Shown piece after piece: positions 15,301-30,300 of a stretch of DNA of 64,000 nucleotides. The notes under the pieces are model-generated. The model worked only from the letters and a program-made list of their open reading frames with translations, was not told where the DNA came from and made no database searches. The stretch comes from Nematostella vectensis. Its lineage: Eukaryota; Cnidaria; Anthozoa; Actiniaria; Edwardsiidae. How positions within the stretch are numbered: position 1 is the first letter of the stretch; every line of letters starts with the position of its first letter. The stretch spans positions 16,181,888-16,245,887 of the forward strand of contig NC_064041.1 of NCBI RefSeq assembly GCF_932526225.1. The letters are read 5' to 3'. A program made the position numbers and the translations under genes.

Positions 15301-18300
15301 TGATGATGCTGATGATCAAGATGATCAAGTCGCTGGTGTTGTTGTAGTTTTGTGGGTTTTCTCTTACCTTACCTTTGCACGTAGTTTTCGTCCCATTCCA
15401 TTGACATTTTGAGGTGCATATTCTCACATTCGAACCGAGGAGGTCGAACCCCTCGTCGCAGCTGAATTTGATGATGTTCGGGAACACGGTCAGGTTACCA
15501 ACAGAAGAACCATTCATGGGCGCGGCCAAGGGACCGCAGTCAACGGCTGATAATCAAGAGACAATCATATAAGATAATTGGTGGAGAACACGAATCTCGG
15601 GTCAATATCTTCAAATAAGAGACGTCGAAAGAAGATTGCATTGGGTCTTGGAAATACACACGCGATTCGTCCGATAACAACAGCATGATAAAGCACTTCT
15701 TTGAAAGATTTCCTTTTTTGTCGCCCTCTGGGTAACGGCCGTTGCCATTTCTGTGTGTTTTTGGCGTGCATTTGTAACTCAGAGCGTCTCGTGATTCCTT
15801 ACTGCAAGCCAACCATATAGAACGTACCATGGCAGAATGTTTGAGTTCCACTCCACTTTCTGTTAGCCTGACACTCCCTCAAGGAAGACCCCTTCATCAG
15901 GAACCCTTCATTACACTTCAACCGCGCCTTGTTGGGGTAGTCAGTGCGAGGGATTGTCACGGACCCGTTAGTTGGTGCCGTGAGATTGCCACAGTCCACA
16001 GCTAAAAGAAAGAAAACATTCAATTTAAGGAAAGTTATTTATATGGTATTTTCCAAGAAAATTTTAGGTTTACTGTCGGTTACACGCACCTTAGCAATCA
16101 TCTCACAAAATACAGAGTCTATTTTAGCGCGTACATGCATAGAGTTTGTTTTCGTGTCTGTATTTTTATACTAAGCTTGTGGGAGTTTTAGCAAGGGCGA
16201 CGGCAGTAAACAATAGACAATTCTAACCATTACATAGAAATATGTTCTCTCTTGTACATTCCTGACGTTTTCTTTCAAACGTCAAAACACCGAGCGAGGA
16301 TGGGAACAAGTGCACTTCAAACCAAACTATCTGTGTTCGTAGAAATAAGGCACGTTCCGTTCACCGAGCGAGGATGGGAACAAGTGCACTTCAAGCCAAA
16401 CTATCTGTGTTCCTAGAAATAAGGCACGTTCCGTTCACCGAGCGAGGATGGTAACAAGTGCACTTCAAACCAAACTATCTGTGTTCCTAGAAATAAGGCA
16501 CGTTCCGTTCACCGAGCGAGGATGGGAACAAGTGCACTTCAAACCAAACTATCTGTGTTCCTAGAAATAAGGCACGTTCCGTTCACCGAGCGAGGATGGG
16601 AACAAGTGCACTTCAAGCCAAACTATCTGTGTTCCTAGAAATAAGGCACGTTCCGTTCACCGAGCGAGGATGGTAACAAGTGCACTTCAAACCAAACTAT
16701 CTGTGTTCCTAGAAATAAGGCACGTTCCGTTCACCGAGCGAGGATGGGAACAAGTGCACTTCAAGCCAAACTATCTGTGTTCCTAGAAATAAGGCACGTT
16801 CCGTTCACCGAGCGAGGATGGGAACAAGTGCACTTCAAGCCAAACTATCTGTGTTCCTAGAAATAAGGCACGTTCCGTTCACCGAGCGAGGATGGTAACA
16901 AGTGCACTTCAAACCAAACTATCTGTGTTCCTAGAAATAAGGCACGTTCCGTTCACCGAGCGAGGATGGGAACAAGTGCACTTCAAACCAAACTATCTGT
17001 GTTCGTAGAAATAAGGCACGTTCCGTTCACCGAGCGAGGATGGGAACAAGTGCACTTCAAGCCAAACTATCTGTGTTCCTAGAAATAAGGCACGTTCCGT
17101 TCACCGAGCGAGGATGGGAACAAGTGCACTTCAAACCAAACTATCTGTGTTCCTAGAAATAAGGCACGTTCCGTTCACCGAGCGAGGATGGGAACAAGTG
17201 CACTTCAAACCAAACTATCTGTGTTCCTAGAAATAAGGCACGTTCCGTTCACCGAGCGAGGATGGAAACAAGTGCACTTCAAACCAAACTATCTGTTTTC
17301 CTAGAAATAAGGCACGTTCCGTTCGCGTCTTCCCAGCTGCCGCCTTTTTTTGTAAAAAACTCTCAATTACAGATGGTGTAAAGATGACGTATCAATGACG
17401 TACTGATGATGTACCGATGACGCACCTAAATCCTCTGACGACATTAAATGAATCACGTGTTTACCTTTGCATGACGTCAAAGTACCATTCCACTTCCGGC
17501 TGGGCATGCACTTCCGGGCCGAGGATCCAAGTAAATCGAAACCTTCATCGCAAGTGAATCTGATAATATTTGGAAATGTGGTGGCATCTCCAGCTAAAGA
17601 ACCGTTCACTGGGGTGGCAAGGGGACCACAGTCAACAGCTGAAAAACAATACGTTTACATGATCAGCAAGAGTACTCAAATTATCAAAAACATTCAATAA
17701 GTATCACCATCTAGTTTATCACTAACATCATCATCATAACCGGTATCATAACAGCAAACACCTATAATATATACATACTATATATAAATACTTTAATATT
17801 CATCATCATTATTATTTTAATAATAATCATAATCATCATTATCAACATCATTTTCATAATTACCATCATTATCATAATCATTACCATCATTATCATAATC
17901 ATTACAATCATTATCATAATCATTCTCATCATTATAATTATCATCATCATTATTATCAGAGCCATCAAATTGTCATAACCATCAACTTCATCACAGTTAT
18001 ATACACCAGTATAGTAAACTTTATCATCATTAAAATCATCATAAATGTTGTATCCATCATTTTTACTTCCGTCATCATACCCATAATTATATCATTACCA
18101 TATACGTACCACCAAAACTGTCATCACATTATTTCCATCATTATTGTCATCACGCTATCATCATTCATCATTTGTTTGTCTATCATCGTTAGCAACCGAA
18201 GAACCATCAAGTGACCACGACATCATAACTCAGCTTACCTTTACACACTGTATTAGTCCCGTCCCACCTCGCTTCTGAGGTGCACATTCGCTCGGATGAT

Positions 18301-21300
18301 CCAAATAAGTCGAAGCCTTCATCACAACTAAACGTGATGACATTTGGGAACACAGTGAGGTTTCCGTGTAAAGAGCCATACCTTGGCGAGTACAGAGGAC
18401 CGCAATCGACCGCTGGAAGATAACCACAACTTTTAGATATATTCAGATTACATTCATTAAAAAAAAACTGAATCGGTAAGGGTAATTGTGAAAGAAATTT
18501 TTATCAGTAAGAGAACAACGATTTCCAAGACTTCTCTTGTGTCATGTGATGTTCGAGTAATACAGATAGTGTGAATGGTATCACTTAAAGCTCACCATTA
18601 CACGTGGTTCGCGTCCCACTCCACCTTCTGTTTAGTTGACATCTCCTGGTGACAGAGCCCCGGATGAGGAAGCCTTCGTCGCAGGCGAAAGTCATCGTGT
18701 TCGGGTAGAAGGTCAGCGACCCTACTCTAGTGCCATTTAGTGGCACAGGCAGCGGACCACAGTCCACAGCTATCATCAGAATTTTAAAATGAAATGAAAT
18801 GTTTAGTATAGCATACCGCAAATAACAATCGCGAAACAAAAAAGAGCTTAATGACTCTACTCGTCAGTGGCATTTGTATAGCGCACTTTAACATTCGAAA
18901 TGATCAAATGCGCTTCATATGTGACTGACTTTACTCGTCAGTGTGTAGATACGGACTGCTCGACGCAGGTTACAGTCATGAGTGTGGGTTAGTGAGTAAG
19001 CACTGTCACTAAAGATGGTACCACGGGCCAGCGTCCCCAGCGGTTTTTTTACGTCCCCCAATACAGGTTAATGATTTGCGATGAGAGACGGGACCATAGT
19101 AACATTGTTTTAAAACAGAGCTAGTCAATATACAAAAAAAGCCGATTCGCAACTCATTGATGAATTTTAATATTGTATACAGACCTAAAAATAAGCACTT
19201 GTTGATACGGGGTAGTCTATAATGGTGGTATGATTCGTCTTTAAGATTGGTTATAACATGGTATAAGGTGTTCTTAGATCTATTATACCTTTGCAGCTCG
19301 TCTTTAAGATTGGTTATAACATGGTATAAGGTGTTCTTAGATCTATTATACCTTTGCAGCTCGTTTTACTACCAGCCCATTTCCCCGTCGATGTGCACTG
19401 CCTGACTGAAGAGCCAAGAAGGTCGAAACCCTCGTCGCAGCTGAACTTGATGATGTTCGGGAACACGGTCAGGTTACCAACAGAAGAACCGTTCATGGGC
19501 GCGGCCAAGGGACCACAGTCAACAGCTGAGGATAGAGAGTGAAAATACGTGCTTTCGGGTCTGAACTCTTCCCGATTACGTCGTCACGAGCTAAATGCGA
19601 ATGGTTGCTTAGTGGATAACTTAAGGATCTAGTGAATCTAATATTTCCTGATTGCTGGAAAACCCGAAAACCTTTGTGATCATCGTTTGGAATATGAACA
19701 CATTTCTCTACTTCATCCCGTGAAGGAACATCTCATTTCCGCGTTACCTTCGCACACTGTGTTATTACCACTCCATCGCCTGTTGGATTGACAGCGCCGC
19801 ACGGACGAGCCTCTCAACAGGAAACCCTCATCGCAAGCGAATGTGATTTTATTTGGGTAAAACGTCAGTGAACCGTCCTTGGATCCATTCACAAGGGCCG
19901 GCAGCGGTCCACAGTCGACAGCTACAAAGATTAAAACTAAAAAACTAAGAGACTATATAGGGACGAGAGACATCTTGCAGATAGAAGGGTAAAACACAAA
20001 AACTAAGAGACTATATAGGGACGGGGGAAAGATGACGGATAAAAGGGTAAAACACAAAAGATAAGAAGCTATTTAGGCACGAGGGACAGCTGGCAGATAG
20101 AAGAGTAAACACAAAAGCTAAGTAAAGAGGGAATGCAACTGGCCACTGTTGAATGACAAAGACCTTTGCAAGATGCTGTATTTCCGTCCCATTGCCCTTT
20201 GGAGGTGCATTGTCGTACTGAGGAGCCGAGAAGATCGAAACCCTCGTCGCAGCTAAACTTGACGACATTCGGAAAGATGGTGAGGCTACCCGTCCTTGAT
20301 CCGTTTAGAGGAATTGAGAGAGGCCCGCAGTCCACAGCTGAAAATAAAGCTCCATTACACAATACTTACTCACATTCGTAACACAAGTGCAGCCAAGTCG
20401 AATACAAGCACGAACATTCACAAGCATATGAAGTGCTTCTCTTAGCTTGCTATCAAGCTTTTTCATGGTAATTTGATAACTGATGGTGTAATGTAATCTT
20501 GGTTTGTTCTGGTTAAAACTTGTCTTGTCCTGTCATTCGTCGTAACCACAACTTGCAAAGAATTGGTCGGAGTCGTTCTACAACCTTTCCCACGTACTAC
20601 AATAATGTCACGGTACATAGGAAAGTGCGTTGTGTTTATCACTTTTAACGTATTTACCATTACAGGTAGTTGTTTCGCCGCTCCATTTCCTGTTTTCTTG
20701 ACACACTCTCACTCGAGAGCCATCCAGGAGAAATCCCTTATCGCATTCAAAGGATATCTTGTTTGGGAAGTAAGTCAACGATCCGGCAGACGAACCATTC
20801 ACCGGCACAGTCAGCGGACCACAGTCCACAGCTAAAATGTTAGATATTATATTCAAGGTGAGATATAAAAATTATAAATATATATAATATTGTGTGCTTG
20901 ATGTCTCATAAAAGTTTAACAAGAAAATGAGGAATAAAAAGAAGGGATTGGTGTTTCCATTTTGGTGAAAAAAGTAAAAACGATAACGATTCTCGTCGAC
21001 CTTTGCACAACGTCGCGTTTCCACTCCAGATACCAGAAGATGTGCACATTCTGACTGATGAGCCAAGAAGGTCGAACCCCTCGTCGCAGCTAAACTTGAT
21101 GATGTTCGGGAACACGGTCAGGTTACCAACAGAAGAACCGTTCATCGGTTGAGAAAGGGGACCGCAGTCAACGGCTGATGATAGAGACAGAAAATACATA
21201 AGATGATTAGAAGAGAACAAGGGTCTTGGGTCAGTATCGGCCAAGGTACACATCCCGAATGCGCCCTGACTCAACTAAACAGACAAACTGCATAAGATGA

Positions 21301-24300
21301 TTGGTGGAGAATACGTGTCTCGGGTGCTGTTAAGTGTAGAAGTTGGCTAAAAAGAGATCAATCAACACAAGTTTAAAATTGTATGTATTTCTTCGATAGG
21401 CCTCCTCTTAAAAGCTTCTGTGAAAACAGAGAAATCTCGCAAAACCATGTTATTTCCAACAGTTTCGCTTTTGTCTTTGTTCACACAGAGACTTGAAACA
21501 TGCCAATTCAACCTTTCATTGACATACCTTCTCAACCCGACCAAGCCTGCCTAGACTAGTTTTTTTTGTACAGATTGTCCGAGTCCTTCTAGTCATACAA
21601 CTGATTAAAGAGATGCAGCTAAAGCACAGTACGCCCGGGCACGTGATAATACGGGATTATACGACGTAGTAATAATGATAGTAATCACCTACCCTCACAG
21701 TACGCCCGGGCACGTGATAATACGGGATTACACGACGTAGTAATAATGATAGTAATCACCTACCCTCACAGTACGCCCGGGCACATGATAATACGGGATT
21801 ATACGACGTAGTAATAATGATAGTAATCACCTACCCTCACAGTACGCCCGGGCACGTGATAATACGGGATTATACGACGTAGTAATAATGATAGTAATCA
21901 CCTACCCTCACAGTACGCCCGGGAACGTGATAATACGGGATTATACGACGTAGTAATAATGATAGTAATCACCTACCCTCACAGTACGCCCGGGCACGTG
22001 ATAATACGGGATTATACGACGTAGTAATAATGATAGTAATCACCTACCCTCACAGTACGCCCGGGCACGTGATAATACGGGATTATACGACGTAGTAATA
22101 ATGATAGTAATCACCTACCCTCACAGTACGCCCGGGAACGTGATAATACGGGATTATACGACGTAGTAATAATGATAGTAATCACCTACCCTCACAGTAC
22201 GCCCGGGCACGTGATAATACGGGATTATACGACGTAGTAATAATGATAGTAATCACCTACCCTCACAGTACGCCCGGGCACCGCTCCACGTCCTGTTCGC
22301 CTGACAGGCCCTGACCGCTGACCCTCTCAGCAGGAACCCCTCGTCGCACGTAAAGAACACGTGATTAGGGTAGTAGGTCAGTGAGCCCGTCATAGAGCCG
22401 TTCAGGGGTTTCACGAGAGGACCGCAGTCAACGGCTAAACAAGGAAAATTACATGGTGATTGGATACAAGGAGGGGAAGGGTAACATTTCAAAGTTACAA
22501 ACATTTTCAAAATTACAAAAAAAAAGTTTCAAAATTACATGGTGATTGTATACAAGGAGGGGGAGGGTAACATTTCAAAGCAGTCAAAATCCGAATAAGT
22601 GTAAGTACTAAAGGGGTAAAAGTCTACAAAGTACACATGCCAAGTACAAATGCCGGCTACCCTTATTGAACAAAAAGTTGCACAGAGAAATCTCTTCTCA
22701 ACATTACCATCTAAAAGCAAAGTTTCATACTTAAGTTACCAAATTCAATCGAAATTAGCACAAAAGCCACCTGCAATTAAGCGATGGCAATGGATGCTTC
22801 TTTACGCATGGTGTTTTGCTTTTGGTAACAAAATGGAGGCTGCCTGTCAAACACCTTTACGGTCAGCGGCCAGCATACCTTTACACGTGGTTTGGGTCCC
22901 ACTCCACCGCCTCTCCGCTGTGCACTGTCTTACTGATGAGCCAAGAAGGTCAAACCCCTCGTCACAGCTGAAACTGAAGGAGTTCGGGAACACGGTGAGA
23001 TGTCCAGACAAGGTACCATTCATTGGTGGAGAAAGAGGACCGCAGTCAACGGCTGAAAAAACGGGGGGGAAATACGTGAGGATGATTGGTGGAGAACACG
23101 AGTCTCGTTGACATCTAAATCAGGTGAATAACATTAGGAGTAACAGGTAACATATTTGGGATACCACTGAGGGAAGTGAGTCTATCATTGAATAAATTAT
23201 CTTAAGAAAGTTTTTTGCAAAATCACAAAAAGAACCTAATCATAAGCAAAAATATGTTTTATTCATATAGTAATATTCGCTGCTCATAACTGATGATGAC
23301 TGGTAAAGTTCTCATAAAATTGGCAAAAGACTTCATTTAAAATTCAGTGAAAAAAGTGTTCTACCTCTACATATAGCGTTAGTCCCGTCCCATAATCCAC
23401 TTGGGGTGCACCTTCGAAGTGATGACCCCAGCAGCTCAAAGCCCCGGTCACACGTGAACGTCTTGGTGTTGGGGTACACGGTAAGACTGCCACTCATTGA
23501 GCCATTTCGTGGTGCCGCCAAGGGACCGCAATCAACCGCTGAGAACAACAACACAAGGAACCGGGTTTCACTCTAGTGTCAGGTCTACGAATTATAGTGT
23601 GCCTTATCAATTCTGACTTGAAAGCCACCGCTTCTCGGCCAACTGTTTATTTTTCGTACCATTTCTCATCCTTGGACATTATCCGCCGATATCCCACAGT
23701 GACTACACTGGAAATGCGAAAAGTGCATTCTTCGCGCGCTGACATGCACTATAATTTTTGCCATTCGCGAAAGATAACAATCCATGCAAAAAAATTTTTT
23801 ATTAGAACAAAAACTACAAGCTCAAAACTTGCATTTCAACTGATGGATTTACGCCTAGACTGTTTTCTTATTGCTCTGCTGAGAGCTGGAATAGAAATTG
23901 AAGCAAAAGTTTTCAATTTTGAAATGTCTTCTGCGCGCGCGCTGACGTGCACGGGAATGACGCCACGAGCGCGCGCTGTTGTGAAGTTCTTTGTCATTGC
24001 TTTTTTTCCCGTTTCAGGATAAATTCTAAAAAAAGATGATAGTTCTATGAAAGAAATGAAACATTCTTTCTGTGCCTTCATAGCGTTTTGAAAACCATGG
24101 TGTTTGTTTGAGGAGTTATCGAGCAGACGAAAAGCGAAGTTTTAACTGCACAAACATGTTCAAAGGACAGATATCACTTTGCCTGGACGTTATCGACTGA
24201 TATTTGTCCTGTAAAAATGTGTACGTGACCCGTATTGACCAATGACCGCGCGTGAAAATTCATCACTTGGATATAATCCCATATATTCTTTGTATTTGCA

Positions 24301-27300
24301 GTATATGTATCTTGAGTCATACCGAGATAAAATATTTCATTCGTGGAATTCACAATTTGCTGTTTGTTTTCCCTAATAGTGTGACGTGTGTAGGTGGCCA
24401 CCAGTAAAAGCTTTAAGAAAATCCGTAACTAGGAGGATTCTGTCGCGTTTTTATATGCACTGGAGCATTTCTTTGCCTCGCTGGTTGGCGAGTGAAATTC
24501 ATGCATATGAAATAGAAGTACCTTTCTGTTGCCATAGTTAGTAGAGGGTCTTTACTTACTATGCTGTTGCACTGTAGGTTCCTTAAGAACACAAAACATA
24601 ATCTTACTAGGCCGGAAGAAAACAACCTGCCTTAAATGAGTGAAAGTCGTTCCTTGCCTTACTGCGCACACTCTACTACGCATACATTCACACCTTGTAT
24701 TCGTCACGCACTCTCCATACCTTCACACCTTGTATTCGTCACGCACGCTCTCCATACCTTCACACCTTGTATTTGTCACGCACGCTCTCCATACCTTCAC
24801 ACCTTGTATTCGTCACGCACGCTCTCCATACCTTGTATTCGTCACCCACTCTCTCCACTACTCCTAGATTATTTGCTGACGATACAAACTTGACAGCGTC
24901 TGGTAGTACTGTAGGGGAAGTTGAGTTGGCCATGAATTCGGACCTTGAGCAAGTGAAAGAATGGCTCTTGGCTAATAAATTAAGTCTCAATGTAGCAAAA
25001 ACAGAATTCTTATTAATAGGATCCCACCACAAGCTAAGAACCCTTCCTTGCAAACCTTCTATTTCTATTGATAACAAGGAACTAAAACAAGTTCAGCAAA
25101 GTAGGGTTCTTGGTGTGGAAATTGACGAACACCTAAATTGGGATCAGCACATTGATTCTCTTGCTAAAAAAGTCAGTTCTGGTATAGGAGCCACGAAACG
25201 AATTTCTGAATTTGCTAATCAAAATACATTAGTCTCTATTTATAATGCAATCATCCAACCACACCTTAACTACTGTAGCGAGGTGTGGGATACTCTTGGG
25301 CAATGTAACACAATCCGTCTTCAAAAATTGCAAAATAGGGCGGCAAGGGTGATCACAAACAGGTCAAATGACACCCCTGCCACAGAGGCTCTAGCTGAAT
25401 TGGGCTGGCAAAATTTAGAGACCCAGCGAGCAAAGACAAAAGCCAAACAAATGTTTAAAGTTTTGCATGATATGGCTCCGAACTGTCTCACGGACCTTTT
25501 CAGCTTAAAGAAAAATATTACAAATTACAATCTCAGAGGCTCCTCCACCTCGCTACAGCTGCCACTCCCAAAAACTGAATTTATGAAAAAAAGTTTCAGC
25601 TATGATGGAGCTAAATTATGGAATTCCCTCCCAGAGGCTAGTCGAGATTGTACAAGTTTATCATCATTTGTCAGAGAATTAGAGGCTCACACTTTTATCT
25701 AAACAAATAATTAGTTTAGCGTATTTATAGTATTATATACCCACATAGATCAAGTTTTTTTTCTTTCGTTATTTATTTAAATACTTTTACTTATAGTTAT
25801 ATTTCTAATTATTATAGATATATATATATATATTTTTTTTCCACACGCCCCTTGTGGAAATCAGCTGTTGTTGACGGGGCAAGCGTGTCTTAAATAAAGT
25901 CTATCTCTCTCTCTCTCTCTCCCATACCTTCACACCTTTTATTCGTCACGCACTCTCTCCATATCTTCACACCTTGTATTCGTCACGCACGCTCTCCATA
26001 CCTTCACACCTTGTATTCGTCACGCACTCTCTCCATACCTTCACACCTTGTATTTGTCACGCACTCTCTCCTACCTTCACACCTTGTATTTGTCACGCAC
26101 TCTCTCCTACCTTCACACCTTGTATTTGTCACGCACTCTCTCTTACCTTCACACCTTGTATTTGTCACGCACTCTCTCCATACCTTCACACCTTGTATTT
26201 GTCACGCACTCTCTCCTACCTTCACACCTTGTATTTGTCACGCACTCTCTCCTACCTTCACACCTTGTATTCGTAACGCACACTCCATACTTTCACACCT
26301 TGTATTTGTCACGCACTCTCTCCATACCTTCACACCTTGTATTCGTCACGCACTCTCTCCATACCTTCACACCTTGTATTCGTCACGCACTCTCTCCATA
26401 CCTTCACACCTTGTATTCGTCACGCACTCCCTCCATACCTTCAACCTTCATACCTTGTATTCGTCACGCACTTTCTCCATACCTTCACACCTTGTATTCA
26501 TCCCGCTCCACGTCCTGTTCGCCTGACACGCCCTGACCTCTGACCCTCTCAGCAGGAATCCCTTGTCGCACGTGAAGGACACGTGATTAGGGTAGTAGGT
26601 CAGTGAGCCCATCATAGAACCATTCAGCGGTTTGACAAGAGGACCGCAGTCGACAGCTGTGGAGAGTTAGAATGGTACTGTATCTTAGAAGTGGACCAAT
26701 AACAGAGAGCTTAGACAAAGACTGGAGATATGGTTTCTGTTTTAATAATGTAATAAAGCAGATACGTCTACTTGGGGTTGAGGCAAATGTTAACAAAGAG
26801 GAAAAACGTCCAAACCTTTACATGTCGTAGTGATACCATCCCACTTTCCATCAGACGAACATCGCCATACTGACGAGCCGAGAAGGTCGAACCCCTCGTC
26901 GCAGATGAATTTGATTATGTTCGGGAACACGGTCAGGTTACCAACAGAAGAACCGTTCATGGGCGCGGCCAAGGGACCACAGTCAACGGCTACGATTACA
27001 CCGTTATATCAATAGGTTTGGCTGATATAGATATTATTTTAAATGACAAATTATGTGAACATATTGCAGTCCACCATAGCCAGTCATGACCAAGAGGACG
27101 TTGATGATGACGGATTTGATGGCTATATTAGATTACTCTTCTGACTTTTTTTAGATGATTTTTTTTATTCTTTATGTTTATGTTAATTGTTTAAATGCTA
27201 CCCTTAAAAACAATGATTTATTGCCTTTTGTCATTATTATTATCGTCATCATTGTCATTGCCATTATTATTCTTATTATTGTTAGTTATTATTATTATTA

Positions 27301-30300
27301 CTCCATATTGGAGTTTCTGTGATGATTATGATTATGATTTTGTAATGATGACAATGACGATGATGTCAATGATTATGATGTTGATGATGATGGTGATGAT
27401 GATGTTGATGATGATGATGATCACGATGACAATGATGGTAATGATGATGAGGTAATGTTAATGTGTTGATGATAATCCTGATGTTGCTGATATGATAATG
27501 ATGAGACAATAACGATGATGTACTGATGGCGCATTTTAAAAGACAAATCCCTATTTGAATATAAGCCATGCAAAGCAGCATTCCCTTGCTATGATTGTTA
27601 TGCCATTGTGCCATGCGATTATTTGCTCACCATTACAGCTAACTTCCTTTCCACTCCACTTAGCATTTGATTGGCAGCTACGTGTGGGAGAACCAATAAG
27701 ATTGAAGCCCTTATAACACCGGAAGTGAATGTCGCTTGGGTAGGTTGTATGTAGCCCTAACATTTTGCCATTGGCTGGCACAGGTAATGGACCACAATCT
27801 CGGACTATGGATAAAAGACCTGAGAAGTAGTGACACTAAGGCATCTTGGGGCCTGAATCAGTGAAGTTTCCTGGAGCCTCCTTTAAATCTCCACAATTTT
27901 TAGTGAAAAAGCAGCAGCTTTTAACCTATTTTGTTTGCTTTGGGGTGATTTGCAAATTAGTAAGGCTTGAAGGCTCTATTTTAACACGAGGTTACGCTAT
28001 AAAAGGGAAAGCTCCTCCCACGCCCGGGTAACTTAGTGATTTGCTTTCTAATTTTAAACTTTGCGCTATCCATAATCTAACGCATATGAATAAATTATTC
28101 TCGCGCTGTGACGAAAATGCTCGTATTTTAGAGCGCACACAGCTAGGTATAGCATTATTTTACGATAGATAGAAACATATTGTGATGGAAAACTCTAGGA
28201 ATAATATTTATTTCGTTTAGAATATGAAATCAGAATTTAGCGCTCAGAGCAATTGTCCTGATATGTTGACTCATTGACGGCTGATTGATAACTGATTGTT
28301 CTTGAGCCCTAGGGTGGGAGCTTTCCCTTTTATAGCGGAACCTTGTGTTTAAAGGCATCTCGCTCCCCTATTTAAAACTCCCTGGTTGCACCCACTCTAG
28401 CCCCAGACATTTTCTAGATGTGTAAACTTGGCTTATATTTGGCTTATGGCTTATTTTTGTCAGTTTCGTTAGATCATGCAACTAAAAAAAACATGCAACT
28501 AAAAAAACATGCAATTAAAAAAATTAGTACATTTGTTAAACATAAAACCAAGGACAAAAATTCTGTAAGTAAATTTTGGTGCCTGGAATGTTTCAATCGA
28601 ACACTTGGATCATCATCTTAAAACAATAACTTATAATATCGATTACAACAACAATAAACAAGAACAACAACAATATTTGTGTTTGTGTAAATAAACAACA
28701 TCATAAAACAGCAATCATTCTTTTAAATTTACCTTTGCATGTTGGTTGTGACCCACTCCATGTTGAATCAGATTGACAGTGTCTTATACTTGAACCAATC
28801 AGATTAAAGCCCTCGACACATGTGAAAGTGACCTTGTTAGGGAAGGTGGTGAGTGATCCAATCTTGGTACCATTCATAGGGGTTGGAAGCGGACCACAGT
28901 CACGGGCTTCGATTTAAAACAAAAGCAATTATTTGTCAAAAGTAACTGAGTCTTTTTTTATTACAGAGTATGTAGTTCTTTCCATGTTCACTTAAAAAGA
29001 ATTATCTATAATTTCTGTATTTATTTTACCCATAACATTTTTTATGCTTACATCAAACATACAGAAATTACTGTATTTACTTGAATAAGCGCCCCGGTGC
29101 TTATTAAATTTTCAACCTACAGACGGGGCGCTTATTCGGGAGAGGCGCTTATTCAAGTAAATACGGTATTGTACTGTTCAGACAAAAACAAAGTCAAGAC
29201 AGTGATAATTCTAGAAAGAGCATATTCTTGGTCACTGCTGAAGTGCCTGCTTTACAAAAATTGATTACAATTATTAGCTTGAGCTTTTTACAACAACGAT
29301 TTTCGCTCTTTTTGAATGTAAATAACATTGGCTGTGCTTGCCTTAGACCCTAAAGTAAAAGAAAAATTCTTACATAAAGACACATTGATAAAATAATATA
29401 TTAGAATATATCTACCTCCGCAGGCCACTTGCTGCCCGCTCCATTTGCCATTTGATTGACAGGTTCTGTTGCGCGAACCAATCAGATTAAAGCCTTCATC
29501 ACACATAAACTTGACAGTGTTTGGGAAAGTTGTGAGTGATCCTGTCTTGGTCCCGTTAAGAGGAGTGTTCAAAGGGCCACAATCACGAGCTATCGACATA
29601 AAGTGACAAACACAATTAATTAAAGATTAATAGTGAAATAAGGACATCATTTGACATGACATGAGGGCGTACGGGCCTGCCTTACCTAAGTATTTGCTTT
29701 ACATGCTGTGAGGAGACACAGCACCCCCCACCCACCTCAGGCTAGTCCAAGAAATCCTGAAACCGCCCCTATTATGTGCTACAAACCAAGCTTTTTATGT
29801 TCCTTACCTTCAACATTTAGTAAAATTTCTCTTAAATGATTATACAGATAAGAACACACCAGGATAAACAAACCTTGACATGTGACTTTATCCCCACTCC
29901 AGATAGCATTGGCCTGGCACACACGTAACTTTGAGCCAAGCAGATCAAACCCTTCATCACACCAGAAGTGCACCTTGTTTGGGAAAGTCGTGAGTGAACC
30001 AAGCTTTGATCCATTTCTTGGGGTAGTCAAGGGGCCGCAATCACGCGCTGGACAAAGACAGAACAGCAAAGTTAGAACTCAATAGTACTCATACATGAAG
30101 AAGGGCAAAATGATATTTAAAGGAGATAGGGAAGGGCTATGATTGGCAGATTTTCAGTGAGAATATTGGGGGAATGTTTCAAATAACACTTTTTTCTACA
30201 TAATTCAGCTGGAGAAACAGCACACCTGCACCCTAGAGCACAGTTTAACAAAAACTTCATTCTGGTGGGAAAACTGCTTCTTACCTTTGCAAGACACCAT

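Noticed and set aside
18770-19236. Possible lost exon between CCP29 and CCP30
   Set aside because: No DCG-like start or Cys pattern in any minus frame.
24636-26543. Plus-strand ORFs with repeated SRTLSIPSHLVFVTH text
   Set aside because: Antisense of the 37-bp CCP21 donor minisatellite; only the RT segment at 24,858-25,702 is real coding ancestry.
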